Source of the DNA: Tersicoccus phoenicis
GTDB taxonomy: Bacteria; Actinomycetota; Actinomycetes; Actinomycetales; Micrococcaceae
Length of the DNA stretch: 64,000 nt
Assembly: GCF_001968835.1 (NCBI RefSeq)
Contig: NZ_MRDE01000022.1
Location: forward strand, 1 to 64,000
Direction of reading: 5' to 3'
This document shows positions 52,920 through 62,191 of the stretch, one piece after another. Position 1 is the first letter of the stretch; every line of letters begins with the position of its first letter. A program made the translations under genes and the position numbers. The notes beneath the pieces were generated by a model. It worked only from the letters and a program-made list of their open reading frames with translations, was not told the DNA's origin and did not search any database.

Positions 52920-53023
52920 AACACGATCATTTCGTAATTTCTTCCCCGCGGCCAGTAAGGCGCCCCTCAGCGGGCGGGTGCCCCGCACGGACTACCGGGC
53001 CCGGAACGCCCCGCCCGCCCCGG

Positions 53024-53029
53024 TAGACT
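53024..53029 (+). promoter_or_regulatory. -10 hexamer TAGACT of the ABC exporter (leaderless)
   Basis: TAGACT, six bases (GGACCG), then GTG 53036. It is identical in hexamer and spacing to the serB promoter. Confidence 0.65.
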
Positions 53030-53035
53030 GGACCG

Positions 53036-54007
53036 GTGCCCGACCGCAGTACCTCCGCCCTCGTCATCGACCATCTGGTCAAGGACGTCGGTCCGGTGCC
53101 CGCACTGGAGGGCCGGATGCTGCGCGTCATCCACGACGTGAGCCTGCGTGCCGAGTTCGGGCAGGTCACCGTGCTGCTCGGCACCAACGGGGCCGGCAAG
53201 ACCACCACGCTGGGGTGCGCCCAGGGGCTCACCGCCCGGCAGGGTGGCCGCGTCGAGCTGCTCGGCACCGACCCGCACGACGCCCACCCGCAGCTGCGCG
53301 CCCGCGTCGGCGTGATGCTGCAGGACGGCGGGCTACCGCCGTCCTGGCGCCCGATCCCCCTGCTGCGCCACCTGGCGCGCCTGTACGCCCATCCCGCGCC
53401 CGTCGACGAGCTGGTGGACCGGCTGGGCATCGACGCGTTCGACCGGACCAGCATCCGCCGCCTCTCGGGTGGGCAGAAGCAGCGGGTCGCGCTGGCCGCG
53501 GCCCTGGTCGGGCGCCCCGAGGTGGTGTTCCTGGACGAGCCCTCCGCCGGGCTGGACCCGCAGTCCCGCACCGTCGTCTTCGACCTGATCGACGAACTCC
53601 GCCGGGAGGGGATCGGCATCGTGCTCACCACGCACCTGCTCGACGACGCGCAGCGGCTGGCCGATTACGTCTACATCATCGACGCCGGCCGGTCCGTCGC
53701 GGAAGGCACCGTGCCGCAGCTGCTGCAGGACCACTCGGCTCGTTCGTCCGGGTCGGGCCGGATCCGGTTCGAGGCGCCGCGCGGACTGGCCGGCACGTTC
53801 ACGGGCCGTGCGGGCGTCACGCTGGCCGAGGTCTCCCCCGGCAGCTACGTGCTCGACGGCCCGCTGCAGCCGACCGACCTGGCCGCGCTGGGTGCCTGGT
53901 TCGCGACGCGGGACGTGATGCCGGCGGGCCTGACCCTGTCGACGGCGACCCTGGAGGACGTGTTCCTCGACCTCGCCTCCGGCGCGACCGCGGGGACCAG
54001 ACGATGA
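53036..54007 (+). CDS. ABC-2 type exporter ATP-binding protein (Rv1458c-like)
   Basis: 323 residues: Walker A LLGTNGAGKTTTLGCAQGL, signature RLSGGQKQRVALAAAL, Walker B VVFLDEPSAGLD and the H-loop VLTTHLLDDAQRL, with a C-terminal regulatory region. It is divergent from sufR and next to ctaA, the same neighbourhood as in Mycobacterium (Rv1456c-Rv1460). The substrate is unknown; a link to haem or respiratory-protein assembly is contextual. Confidence 0.92.
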   Translation: MPDRSTSALVIDHLVKDVGPVPALEGRMLRVIHDVSLRAEFGQVTVLLGTNGAGKTTTLGCAQGLTARQGGRVELLGTDPHDAHPQLRARVGVMLQDGGLPPSWRPIPLLRHLARLYAHPAPVDELVDRLGIDAFDRTSIRRLSGGQKQRVALAAALVGRPEVVFLDEPSAGLDPQSRTVVFDLIDELRREGIGIVLTTHLLDDAQRLADYVYIIDAGRSVAEGTVPQLLQDHSARSSGSGRIRFEAPRGLAGTFTGRAGVTLAEVSPGSYVLDGPLQPTDLAALGAWFATRDVMPAGLTLSTATLEDVFLDLASGATAGTRR

Positions 54008-54747
54008 GCGCCCCCGCCGGGTTGGTCACCCGGGTCGCAGCGCAGGGCCGGTGGGAGACCGCGAGCATGCTGCGCAACGGCGAGCAGCTGCTGCTCGCGG
54101 TCGTGCTACCGCTGCTCGCCCTGATCGGACTGACCCTGGTCGATCTGCTGGACGGCTACGGGGTGCGCCGGGTGGATCTGGCGACACCCGGCGTGCTCGC
54201 CCTGTGCGTGGTTTCCGCCGCGTTCACCGGGCAGGGCATCGCCACCGGCTTCGACCGCCGGTACGGGGTGCTGCGGTACCTGTCGACGACGCCGCTGGGC
54301 CGGGGTGGGTTGGTCGCGGGCAAGGCGCTCGCGGTGCTCGCCGTGCTCGTGCTGCAGGCCGTGGTGATCGGTGTCGTCGCGCTGCTGCTCGGCTGGCGCC
54401 CCGCGCTGCCGGGCCTGCCGGTCGCCGTCGTGCTGCTCGTGCTGGGCGCCGCCTGTTTCACCTCGCTCGGCCTGCTGGTGGCGGGCACGGTCCGGCCCGA
54501 GGCGACCCTGGCGATCACCAACCTGCTCTGGGTGCTGCTCGCCGGTGCCGGTGGCCTGCTGCTGCCCGCCGACCGGCTGCCCGACTGGCTCGACCCCGTG
54601 GTGGGCGCACTGCCCTCCGCCGCGCTCGGCAACGCGCTGCGCACGGCGCTCACCGCGGGCACGCTCGACGTCGGCCCCCTGTTCATCCTGCTCGTCTGGA
54701 CCGTGGTGGCGGCACTGGCTGCCGCCCGCTGGTTCCGGTGGGACTGA
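54004..54747 (+). CDS. ABC-2 type exporter permease
   Basis: 247 residues, six hydrophobic segments (LLLAVVLPLLALIGLTLVDL, LAVLAVLVLQAVVIGVVALL, LLWVLLAGAGGLLLPADRLP). The ATG overlaps the ATPase stop (ATGA), so they form one transporter. Confidence 0.9.
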   Translation: MSAPAGLVTRVAAQGRWETASMLRNGEQLLLAVVLPLLALIGLTLVDLLDGYGVRRVDLATPGVLALCVVSAAFTGQGIATGFDRRYGVLRYLSTTPLGRGGLVAGKALAVLAVLVLQAVVIGVVALLLGWRPALPGLPVAVVLLVLGAACFTSLGLLVAGTVRPEATLAITNLLWVLLAGAGGLLLPADRLPDWLDPVVGALPSAALGNALRTALTAGTLDVGPLFILLVWTVVAALAAARWFRWD

Positions 54748-54816
54748 CCGACCCGCTCCCGCTGACCGCCTCCCGATGACCCCCACCCCGATGCCCCGAT
54801 CCGAAGGGTTGACCCG

Positions 54817-55797
54817 ATGACCACCCCGCAGCCCACCGTCACCGCCGAGCCCCCCGCCGGCCGGCACCGCCCCGCGGTGAGCCCGCTGGTCCGCGGCCTG
54901 GCGATCGCCTCCCTCATCGCCCAGATCGGCATCGTCGTCACGGGCGGCACCGTTCGCCTGACCGGGTCGGGCCTGGGCTGCCCGACATGGCCGCGCTGCA
55001 CGGACGCCTCCTTCGTCAACACCCCGGAGATGGGGGTGCACGGCGTGATCGAGTTCGGCAACCGGCTGCTGACGTTCGTGCTCGCCGCGGTGGCGGTGGC
55101 GACCCTGGTGGCGGTGTGGCGGCTGCGACGCCGGGAGCCGATGATCTTCCGGCTGGCGGTCGGCTTGCTCGCCGGTATCCCGGCCCAGGCGGTGATCGGC
55201 GGAATCACCGTGTGGATGCAGCTGAATCCCTGGGTGGTCGCCCTGCACTTCATCGTCTCGGCCGTGATGGTCGTCCTGGCCACGCTGTTGGTGAAGCGGA
55301 CCGGACGGGTGCGGGACGCCGAGCACGGTCTGAGCCGACCGCCGACCGGCGCCGGCCGCACGTTGCGTCAGCTCGCCGTCGCGATCGCGGTGTTCACCGG
55401 GATCGCCGTCTACCTGGGCACGATCGTCACGGGCACCGGCCCGCACGCCGGGGACCGGTCAGCGGTGCGGTATCCCTTCGACCCGAGCCTGGTCACCCGC
55501 CTGCACGCCTTCCCCGTGTACCTGCTGGTCGGCGCCCTGGTGGTGGCCACGGTGCTCGCCTTCCGACGGCCGGGGGTGAGTGCGCGGCTGCGGCGCGCCC
55601 TCGTGTTCGCCGACGTGGTCGCGGTACTGCAGGCGGCGATCGGCTTCACCCAGTACTTCACCGGCCTGCCGATCGTGCTGGTCGCCCTGCACATGCTCGG
55701 CGCCTGCCTGGCGGTCGCGGCGGCCACGAACGTCGTCGACGAGGTGACGGCCCGGCCGTTGGTTGAAGCTCGGGCGCACGTCAGTCCTCGGCGCTGA
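54817..55797 (+). CDS. ctaA: Haem A synthase CtaA (COX15 family)
   Basis: 326 residues with eight predicted helices. It shows VVTGGTVRLTGSGLGCPTWPRC (Cys pair and first helix), a His in FGNRLLTFVLAAVAVATL, GIPAQAVIGGITVWMQLNPW, VALHFIVSAVMV and VTRLHAFPVYLLVGALV. Conserved His residues are haem ligands. It oxidises haem O to haem A for cytochrome oxidase, and CtaB (58719-59720) makes the haem O. Confidence 0.94.
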   Translation: MTTPQPTVTAEPPAGRHRPAVSPLVRGLAIASLIAQIGIVVTGGTVRLTGSGLGCPTWPRCTDASFVNTPEMGVHGVIEFGNRLLTFVLAAVAVATLVAVWRLRRREPMIFRLAVGLLAGIPAQAVIGGITVWMQLNPWVVALHFIVSAVMVVLATLLVKRTGRVRDAEHGLSRPPTGAGRTLRQLAVAIAVFTGIAVYLGTIVTGTGPHAGDRSAVRYPFDPSLVTRLHAFPVYLLVGALVVATVLAFRRPGVSARLRRALVFADVVAVLQAAIGFTQYFTGLPIVLVALHMLGACLAVAAATNVVDEVTARPLVEARAHVSPRR

Positions 55798-56074
55798 TCA
55801 GTCGGCGCCGCGCCGCGAGCAGGTCGATCTCCGGCCGGTAGGCCACGAACTGCTCGACGGCGTCGAGCACGCTGACCAGGTGCGCCCGGTCGGCGCCCAC
55901 CAGCCCGACACCCACCCCGGCCCGGCGGTGCAGGTCCTGGTGGTCGACCTCCGCGACGGAGACGTCGAACCGGCGGCGCACCTCGGCGAGCAACGGCCTG
56001 ACGACCGAGCGCTTGCCCTTGAGAGAGTGCACGTCACCGAGCAGCAGGTCGAACTCGACCCATCCGATCCACAT
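55781..56074 (-). CDS. DUF503 (YlxP-like) small protein
   Basis: 97 residues from ATG 56074. TACCAT stands seven bases upstream, and a second ATG at 56083 lies inside that hexamer. The sequence has VEFDLLLGDVHSLKGKRSVV, RPLLAEVRRRFDVSVAEVDH and HLVSVLDAVEQFV, the DUF503 pattern. Function unknown; Bacillus relatives accompany rbfA/truB. Its stop overlaps the convergent ctaA end by 17 bp. Confidence 0.9.
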   Translation of the reverse strand: MWIGWVEFDLLLGDVHSLKGKRSVVRPLLAEVRRRFDVSVAEVDHQDLHRRAGVGVGLVGADRAHLVSVLDAVEQFVAYRPEIDLLAARRRLISAED

Positions 56075-56117
56075 GGTGGCCATGGTAGGGCCTGCCGTCG
56101 GCGCCCGGCGCGCCGCC

Positions 56118-56164
56118 TTGACCGAGCCTTCGGCACGTCCCTATCGTGAACTAAGTCATACTTA
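56118..56164 (+). promoter_or_regulatory. gntP promoter with GntR/FCD-type operator
   Basis: Candidate -35 TTGACC (56118-56123) and -10 TATCGT (56142-56147) are followed by TAAGTCATACTTA (56152-56164), arms TAAGT/ACTTA around CAT. It contains the GT-N3-AC core typical of FadR/FCD-subfamily sites. It would overlap the transcription start, so the nearby GntR protein could block gntP. Confidence 0.6.
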
Positions 56165-56182
56165 TTTCCGGCTGAGGACGAG

Positions 56183-57583
56183 ATGAACACCCTGACCCTG
56201 AACTGGACGCTGCCCACGCCCGCGCTGCTCGGCATCGCGGTCGTGGCGATCGGCGTGCTGCTGCTGATGATCATGAAGTTCCGCATCCACGCGTTCGTGG
56301 CCCTGATCGTCATCTCGCTGCTCACGGCCCTCGCCACCGGCATCCCCGTGGCTCGGATCGTCCCCACCCTGACCGGAGGGTTCGGTGCGGTACTCGCATC
56401 GGTCGCCCTGCTCGTGGGTCTGGGGGCGATGCTCGGCAAGATGCTGGAGACCAGCGGCGGGGCTCAGGTGCTGACCGACGCGCTGATCCGCCGATTCGGT
56501 GAGCAGCGTGCCCCCCTGGCCCTGTCGATCGCGTCGCTGCTGTTCGGGTTCCCGATCTTCTTCGACGCGGGGCTGGTGGTGATGCTGCCGATCATCATCT
56601 CCGTCGCCCGACGCCTCGGAGGGTCGTTCCTGCTGTACGCCTTTCCGGCGGCCACCGCCTTCTCGGTCATGCACATCTTCGTTCCGCCGCATCCCGGCCC
56701 GGTTGCCGCCTCGGGTCTGCTGGGCGCCAACGTCGGCCTGGTGATGCTCCTCGGCCTGGTCGTCGCCGTTCCCACGTGGTACGTCGTCGGCTATCTGTTC
56801 GGCACGTGGGTAGGTCGCCGGTACACGATCGCGGTCCCGACGTTCCTCCAGACCGACGACGCAAAGCAGCACGAGTTCCACACGGCGCCCGCCCTGGCCA
56901 CGGTGCTGTCCCTTCTGCTGCTTCCCCTGGTGCTGATCTTCCTCAACACCGGCTTGAACATGCTCGGCACCGCGGGGGTCGTCAACCCCGACGATCTGTG
57001 GGTGCAGTTGCTCCGCATGGTCGGGGAGACGCCGGTCGCGTTGCTGATCACGGTGCTGCTCGCGATGTACCTGCTGGGCTGGCGCACCCGCAAGGCGCCC
57101 TCACTCGTGGAGACCGTCGCCGACAGCGCCCTGGGACCGGTCTGCTCGATCATCCTGATCACGGGCGCCGGCGGCATGTTCGGTGCGGTGCTCGGTGCGA
57201 GCGGTATCGGCAAGGCCATCGCGGACTCGCTCAGCGCGATCGGTCTGCCGGTGGTCGTCGCCGGGTTCATCATCGCCGCGATCGTGCGCATCGCCCAGGG
57301 CTCCGCCACGGTGGCTCTGACCACCGCGGCCGCGATCGTCCAGCCGGTGGTCACCGGCAGCACGAGCCTGAACGCCGTCGAGGTCGTCGCGATCGTGCTG
57401 TCCCTGGCGGCTGGATCGGTCTTCGCGGGGCACGTCAACGACTCGGGGTTCTGGCTGGTCAGCCGGTTCTTCGGGATGGATGTGGCCACGACCCTCAAGA
57501 CGTGGACCGTGGGTCAGGCACTGGTGGGTGCCTGCGGCTTCGTTCTGTCCCTGGTGATCTTCTTCGTCGCCGGCGCGTTCTGA
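56183..57583 (+). CDS. gntP: GntP family gluconate permease
   Basis: 466 residues with about 12 hydrophobic segments and family signatures LLVGLGAMLGKMLETSGGAQ, FGFPIFFDAGLVVMLPII, HIFVPPHPGPVAASGLLGAN and RIAQGSATVALTTAAAIVQP. It imports gluconate or a related sugar acid by proton symport. ATG 56183 has GAGGACGAG just upstream. No gluconokinase is nearby. Its end overlaps the convergent regulator by 70 bp. Confidence 0.94.
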   Translation: MNTLTLNWTLPTPALLGIAVVAIGVLLLMIMKFRIHAFVALIVISLLTALATGIPVARIVPTLTGGFGAVLASVALLVGLGAMLGKMLETSGGAQVLTDALIRRFGEQRAPLALSIASLLFGFPIFFDAGLVVMLPIIISVARRLGGSFLLYAFPAATAFSVMHIFVPPHPGPVAASGLLGANVGLVMLLGLVVAVPTWYVVGYLFGTWVGRRYTIAVPTFLQTDDAKQHEFHTAPALATVLSLLLLPLVLIFLNTGLNMLGTAGVVNPDDLWVQLLRMVGETPVALLITVLLAMYLLGWRTRKAPSLVETVADSALGPVCSIILITGAGGMFGAVLGASGIGKAIADSLSAIGLPVVVAGFIIAAIVRIAQGSATVALTTAAAIVQPVVTGSTSLNAVEVVAIVLSLAAGSVFAGHVNDSGFWLVSRFFGMDVATTLKTWTVGQALVGACGFVLSLVIFFVAGAF

Positions 57584-58332
57584 TCAACGCCCCCCGGCCG
57601 GCTCGACGGGTCGCCCGCGTCGTCGAACACCCGGGGAGCGTCGGTCCACGCGGGCGCCGTCTCGGCCAGCGTGCGCCGCATGATGCGGTCCATCGCCGCA
57701 CGTGCCCTCGCCGGCCGGGACCGGGCAATCGACTCGGCGACCTCCTGGTGCCAGTTCAGCGCCTGCTCGTGGGGACGCGACGGCATCAGCCCGGCCCGGG
57801 TACGTCCGGCCAGGATCTCGGCGACCGACGCATGCAGATGGGCGAACATCTCGTTGCCGGAACCGCGCAGCACCAACTCGTGGAACCGGATGTCGAGGTC
57901 GAGGAACGTGGTCAGGTCGCCGGCCTCACCTCGCGCGCGCATCCTCGCAGCCAGGTCGACCAGTTCCGTTCGCACGGTTTCCGGTGCCCACGTCGCCGCC
58001 AGTTCGGCGGCGGCGGGCTCGACGGCGGCCCGCAGTTCGTTGAGCGAACGCAACTGAGCACCCCGCCCGGGCCCGAGCAGACGCCAGCGGATGATCAGCG
58101 GGTCGAGGGTGTTCCAGCATTGCACCGGTTGCACCGTGGTGCCGAGGCGCTGGGTGCTGCGAACCATGCCGAGACTGGCGAGCACACGGACGGCCTCCCG
58201 GATCACCGATCGCGAGACGCCGAGTTCGACGGACAGCCGGTCGACGAGCATGACGCTGCCCGCGGGGCGGTCGCCGTCGACGATGGCGCGACCGATCGCG
58301 TGCAGGGCGTGGTGATGGAGACCGCTCGACAC
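57514..58332 (-). CDS. GntR-family regulator with FCD ligand domain
   Basis: 272 residues. Winged helix at residues about 8-65 (LSVELGVSRSVIREAVRVLASLGMV). The FCD helical domain has DIRFHELVLRGSGNEMF and DRIMRR, with Asp/His metal-ligand type residues. GTG 58332 has TAGGGT six bases upstream (leaderless). The last 23 codons lie antisense to the gntP 3' end. Position suggests it senses gluconate or a phosphate ester and controls gntP. Confidence 0.9.
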   Translation of the reverse strand: MSSGLHHHALHAIGRAIVDGDRPAGSVMLVDRLSVELGVSRSVIREAVRVLASLGMVRSTQRLGTTVQPVQCWNTLDPLIIRWRLLGPGRGAQLRSLNELRAAVEPAAAELAATWAPETVRTELVDLAARMRARGEAGDLTTFLDLDIRFHELVLRGSGNEMFAHLHASVAEILAGRTRAGLMPSRPHEQALNWHQEVAESIARSRPARARAAMDRIMRRTLAETAPAWTDAPRVFDDAGDPSSRPGGVDQNAPATKKITRDRTKPQAPTSA

Positions 58333-58403
58333 GGTTCTACCCTAGTCACGCCGCCCACCGTCGAGGTCGACGGGCGCTCGCAGCGGTGGCCGCGAGGAGG
58401 CGG

Positions 58404-58619
58404 TCAGCCGCAGGCGTGGCACCGGCCGTCGTCGGCGCCCTCGTCACCGTGCAGTGCGGCCAGGCAGTCGGCACAGGAGTCGGTCAGGCAGCCCGGGCAC
58501 AGGCCGGCGAAACCACGGCCGCCGGTGATGTCGCCGTCGCACCGCAGACATGCGTCGTCCGCGACGGCGTCATCGACGGGGGTGGCAGGGTCCACGGATT
58601 CCAGCAGCATGGCGCTCAT
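58404..58619 (-). CDS. Cysteine-rich mini-protein with four C-x2-C pairs
   Basis: 71 residues, ATG 58619. Pairs occur at CLRC, CPGC, CADC and CHAC, separated by Gly/Asp-rich loops, as in a double zinc ribbon. TAGACC lies seven bases before the ATG, and no ribosome site is clear. No family recognised; a metal-binding or adaptor role is inferred from the cysteines. Confidence 0.6.
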   Translation of the reverse strand: MSAMLLESVDPATPVDDAVADDACLRCDGDITGGRGFAGLCPGCLTDSCADCLAALHGDEGADDGRCHACG

Positions 58620-58718
58620 GACATCCGGTCTACGCCGCCAGCGACCCCGGAGCGGTGAGGCGACGCGGCGTGTCCGGAAAACCGGCCCCCCGACGGGGAA
58701 CCGTCCGCGGGCCCGCGC

Positions 58719-59720
58719 TCAGCCGAGGACGGGCCCGCCGACGAACGGGTCGATCGCGACCGCGAGGAACAGCAGGGTCAGATAGCTGATCGAGCCGTGG
58801 AACACCTTCATGGTGCCCTTCGGCGTCGCCCGCCCGGCCATCGCGTCCGCGTGCAACCGGTGGCTGCCGGCCAGGAACCACGCTCCGGCCACGGCGGCGG
58901 TGACCAGGTAGACCCAGCCGGCGTTCCCGACCGGGACGAGCAGTAGCGAGCAGGCCACCATCGCCCACGCGTACAGGACCACCTGCACGGAGACGGTCGC
59001 CGTGCCGGCGATCGCCCCCAGCATCGGGACGTTGGCGCGCCGGTAGTCGTCGCCGTACTTGATGGACAGCGGCCAGTAGTGCGGCGGGGTCCAGAGGAAG
59101 ATGACGGCGAACAGGATCCAGGCGGACCAGGACACCGTGTTCGTCACCGCCGCCCAGGCGATCAGCACCGGCATGCACCCGGCCGCACCGCCCCACACGA
59201 TGTTCTGCGAGGTGCGGCGCTTGAGCAGCAACGAGTAGATCACCACGTAGAACGCGATGGCCACGACGCCGAGGAGGGCCGTCAGCGCGTTCGCCCCGAC
59301 CCCCAGCAGGGCGACGGAGACGACAGCCAGAACCCAGGCGAAGACCAGCGCCTCCCGATCGGACACGGCCCCCGTGACCAGGGGACGTCGCTCGGTACGC
59401 TTCATCACCCGGTCGATGTCGCGGTCGATGTAGCAGTTGAAGGCGCCGGCGGCACCGGCGGCCAGCGCCCCGCCGATCATCGTGGTCGCGATCAGCCCGA
59501 GCGGCGGGATGCCACGCTGCGCGAAGATCATGGTCGGCAGCGTGCACACCAGGAGCAGTTCGATCACCCGGGGCTTGGTCAGGGCGACGTAGGCCCGTAG
59601 TTTGCGCAAAACCGGGTGCCGTGACACCGCACCCGGCGAGTGCCCCACCGGTTCCTCCGGCACGAGAGCCGGCTCCGGTATCGACGACGGCGCCTCAGCG
59701 GTGTTCAACGAGATCCTCAC
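58719..59720 (-). CDS. ctaB: Protoheme IX farnesyltransferase CtaB
   Basis: 333 residues from GTG 59720. The UbiA-type motif [20 protein letters not shown] (N-x3-D-x3-D) is in the second helix, and [13 protein letters not shown] is the second Asp-rich region. About eight or nine transmembrane helices. It farnesylates haem B to haem O for CtaA. It is divergent from tkt, as in Mycobacterium (ctaB, Rv1451; tkt, Rv1449c). Confidence 0.94.
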   Translation of the reverse strand: MRISLNTAEAPSSIPEPALVPEEPVGHSPGAVSRHPVLRKLRAYVALTKPRVIELLLVCTLPTMIFAQRGIPPLGLIATTMIGGALAAGAAGAFNCYIDRDIDRVMKRTERRPLVTGAVSDREALVFAWVLAVVSVALLGVGANALTALLGVVAIAFYVVIYSLLLKRRTSQNIVWGGAAGCMPVLIAWAAVTNTVSWSAWILFAVIFLWTPPHYWPLSIKYGDDYRRANVPMLGAIAGTATVSVQVVLYAWAMVACSLLLVPVGNAGWVYLVTAAVAGAWFLAGSHRLHADAMAGRATPKGTMKVFHGSISYLTLLFLAVAIDPFVGGPVLG

Positions 59721-59911
59721 CCAGTCCCAGTACGTGCGGCGCCGGGCCGGGGCCCGGGCGCTTCCCCGCTCAGTGTACCGACGCCGCGTCCCGCCACGGA
59801 CCAGAACCGCGAATGATGACGCGGGCGTCTGACGCCGTCCCGGCCCCGCGAGTAGGGTGGAAGAGCAGCCCGAACAGCCCCGAACAGCCCCGAATAGAAG
59901 GGACGGTCCTC
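59721..59911 (+). promoter_or_regulatory. ctaB/tkt divergent region with tkt -10 and small direct repeats
   Basis: TAGGGT (59853-59858) is a likely tkt -10, giving a leader of about 47 nt. The leader holds three near-identical 10-bp units CCCGAACAGC from about 59869 and ends with GAAGGGACGG before GTG 59912. No gene is supported in the remaining 130 bp. Confidence 0.45.
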
Positions 59912-62137
59912 GTGCCGACGTCAAGCTCTCATCCCCTGCAGTGGAACGAACTGGACCGGCGGGCGGTGGACACGATCCGGGTGCTGGCCGCGGACGCGGT
60001 GCAGAAGGTCGGCAACGGGCACCCGGGGACGGCGATGAGCCTGGCCCCGGCCGCCTACATGCTGTTCCAGCAGTTGATCCGGCACGACCCGGCGGACCCC
60101 GAGTGGATCGGGCGTGACCGGTTCGTCCTCTCCGCCGGTCACACCTCCCTGACGCTGTACCTCCAGCTGTTCCTCAGCGGGTACGGCCTCGAGGTCGAGG
60201 ATCTGCAGCAGCTGCGGACCTGGGGGTCCAAGACGCCCGGCCACCCGGAGTACCGGCACACCAGGGGCGTGGAGATCACCACCGGCCCCCTCGGCCAGGG
60301 TCTGGCCTCTGCCGTCGGCTTCGCCTACTCGCAGCGCCGAGTGCGTGGCATGCTCGATCCTGACGCCGCCCCCGGTCAGAGCCCGTTCGACCACCACATC
60401 TGGGTGATCGCGTCCGACGGCGATCTGCAGGAAGGCGTCACCAGCGAGGCCAGCTCCCTGGCGGGCACCCAGGAACTGGGCAACCTGGTGGTGCTCTACG
60501 ACCAGAACCACATCTCCATCGAGGACGACACCAACGTCGCGTTCTCCGAGGACGTCCTCGGCCGGTACGAGGCCTACGGCTGGCACGTGCAGCGGGTCGA
60601 CTGGACCGCCACCGGTCAGTACGTGGAGGACACGCAGGCCCTGTACGACGCGTTCCGTGCCGCGAAGGCGGAGACCGGCAAACCGTCCATCATCGCGCTG
60701 CGGTCCATCATCGGGTGGCCGGCGCCGAACCTGCAGAACACCGGCAAGGCGCACGGCGCGGCCCTCGGCGAGGACGAGGTCAAGGCGGTCAAGTCCTTCC
60801 TGGGCTTCGACCCGGAGCAGACCTTCGAGGTCGACCCGGCGGTGCTCGAGCACGCCCGCCAGGTCGCCCGGCGCGGCGCCGAGGCCCACGCGCGGTGGAA
60901 CGAGACCTTCGACGCCTGGCGGTCCGCGCACCCGGAGCAGGCGGAGCTGTTCGCGCGCATCTCGGCGCGCACGCTGCCCGAGGGCGTCGACGACGTCCTG
61001 CCCTCCTTCCCCACCGACACGGCGGTCTCCACCCGCAAGGCCTCGGGCAAGGTGCTCACCGCCCTCGGCGAGGTGCTACCCGAGCTGTGGGGCGGCTCCG
61101 CCGACCTGGCCGAGTCCAACAACACCACGCTCGAGGGCTCCCCGTCGTTCGTGCCGGAGAGCCGGCAGACGACGATGTGGCAGGGCAACCCGTACGGTCG
61201 GGTGCTGCACTTCGGGGTCCGGGAGCACGCGGCCGCGGCCATCGTCAACGGCATCGCCCTGCACTTCCCCACCCGGCCGTTCGCCGGCACCTTCCTCATC
61301 TTCAGCGACTACCAGCGCCCCGCGCTGCGCCTGGCCGCGCTGATGGGAGCCCCGTCGATCTTCGTCTGGACGCACGACTCGATCGGCCTCGGCGAGGACG
61401 GGCCGACGCACCAGCCGGTCGAGCACCTGTCCGCGCTGCGCGCCATCCCGGGCCTGGACGTGGTCCGGCCCGCGGACGCGAACGAGGTGGCCCAGGCGTG
61501 GCGCGTGATCGTCGGCCTGACCGACCACCCGGCCGGTATCGTGCTCTCCCGGCAGAATCTCCCGGTGTTCGACCGGGGGGACGGCGCCGCCGACGGCGAC
61601 ACGTTCGGCTCCGCGGACGGCGTCGCCCGCGGCGGTTACGTGCTCGCCGAGGCGAGCCGGGACGGGGCCACCGTGGCGCCGGACGTGCTGCTGCTGGCCA
61701 CCGGCTCCGAGGTCCAGCTCGCCGTCGAGGCCCGCGAGCAGCTGCAGGCCGACGGGGTCGCCGCCCGCGTCGTGTCCCTGCCCTGCTTCGAGTGGTTCGA
61801 CGCGCAGGACGAGGAGTACCGCGAGTCGGTGCTGCCGTCCTCGGTGCGGGCCCGGGTCAGCGTCGAGGCCGGCGTGCAGCAGAGCTGGCGCGGCCTGATC
61901 GGCGACCACGGCCGGGCGATCTCGCTGGAGCACTTCGGCGCCTCCGCGGACTACCAGACCCTGTTCCGCGAGTTCGGCATCACCGCGGACGCGGTGGTGG
62001 CCGCCGCCCACGACTCGCTGGACTCCGCCTCCTCCGACACCGCCACGACCCGGAACACGGCCGCCGACACGGGCGACTCCGGGTCGCGCGCCCAGCCCGG
62101 CGACGTCGCCCAGGGCGAGGCCCCCGACGAGAGCTGA
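59912..62137 (+). CDS. tkt: Transketolase
   Basis: 741 residues. Thiamine-diphosphate motif GDGDLQEG-type is seen in [20 protein letters not shown], the N-terminal [28 protein letters not shown]-like [13 protein letters not shown], and the pyrimidine domain [20 protein letters not shown]. It moves two-carbon units in the pentose phosphate pathway. The last 40 residues are an Ala/Asp/Ser-rich tail beyond the usual end. GTG 59912 follows GAAGGGACGG. Confidence 0.95.
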   Translation: MPTSSSHPLQWNELDRRAVDTIRVLAADAVQKVGNGHPGTAMSLAPAAYMLFQQLIRHDPADPEWIGRDRFVLSAGHTSLTLYLQLFLSGYGLEVEDLQQLRTWGSKTPGHPEYRHTRGVEITTGPLGQGLASAVGFAYSQRRVRGMLDPDAAPGQSPFDHHIWVIASDGDLQEGVTSEASSLAGTQELGNLVVLYDQNHISIEDDTNVAFSEDVLGRYEAYGWHVQRVDWTATGQYVEDTQALYDAFRAAKAETGKPSIIALRSIIGWPAPNLQNTGKAHGAALGEDEVKAVKSFLGFDPEQTFEVDPAVLEHARQVARRGAEAHARWNETFDAWRSAHPEQAELFARISARTLPEGVDDVLPSFPTDTAVSTRKASGKVLTALGEVLPELWGGSADLAESNNTTLEGSPSFVPESRQTTMWQGNPYGRVLHFGVREHAAAAIVNGIALHFPTRPFAGTFLIFSDYQRPALRLAALMGAPSIFVWTHDSIGLGEDGPTHQPVEHLSALRAIPGLDVVRPADANEVAQAWRVIVGLTDHPAGIVLSRQNLPVFDRGDGAADGDTFGSADGVARGGYVLAEASRDGATVAPDVLLLATGSEVQLAVEAREQLQADGVAARVVSLPCFEWFDAQDEEYRESVLPSSVRARVSVEAGVQQSWRGLIGDHGRAISLEHFGASADYQTLFREFGITADAVVAAAHDSLDSASSDTATTRNTAADTGDSGSRAQPGDVAQGEAPDES

Positions 62138-62191
62138 GACCACCACACTCGCCCGGTCGAGCAGCCGGGTTCCCGACAAGGAGATGAAACG

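Noticed and set aside
53000-56900. Long GC-rich open frames opposite the ABC, ctaA and gntP genes
   Set aside because: High-GC antisense shadows with biased composition and no motifs.
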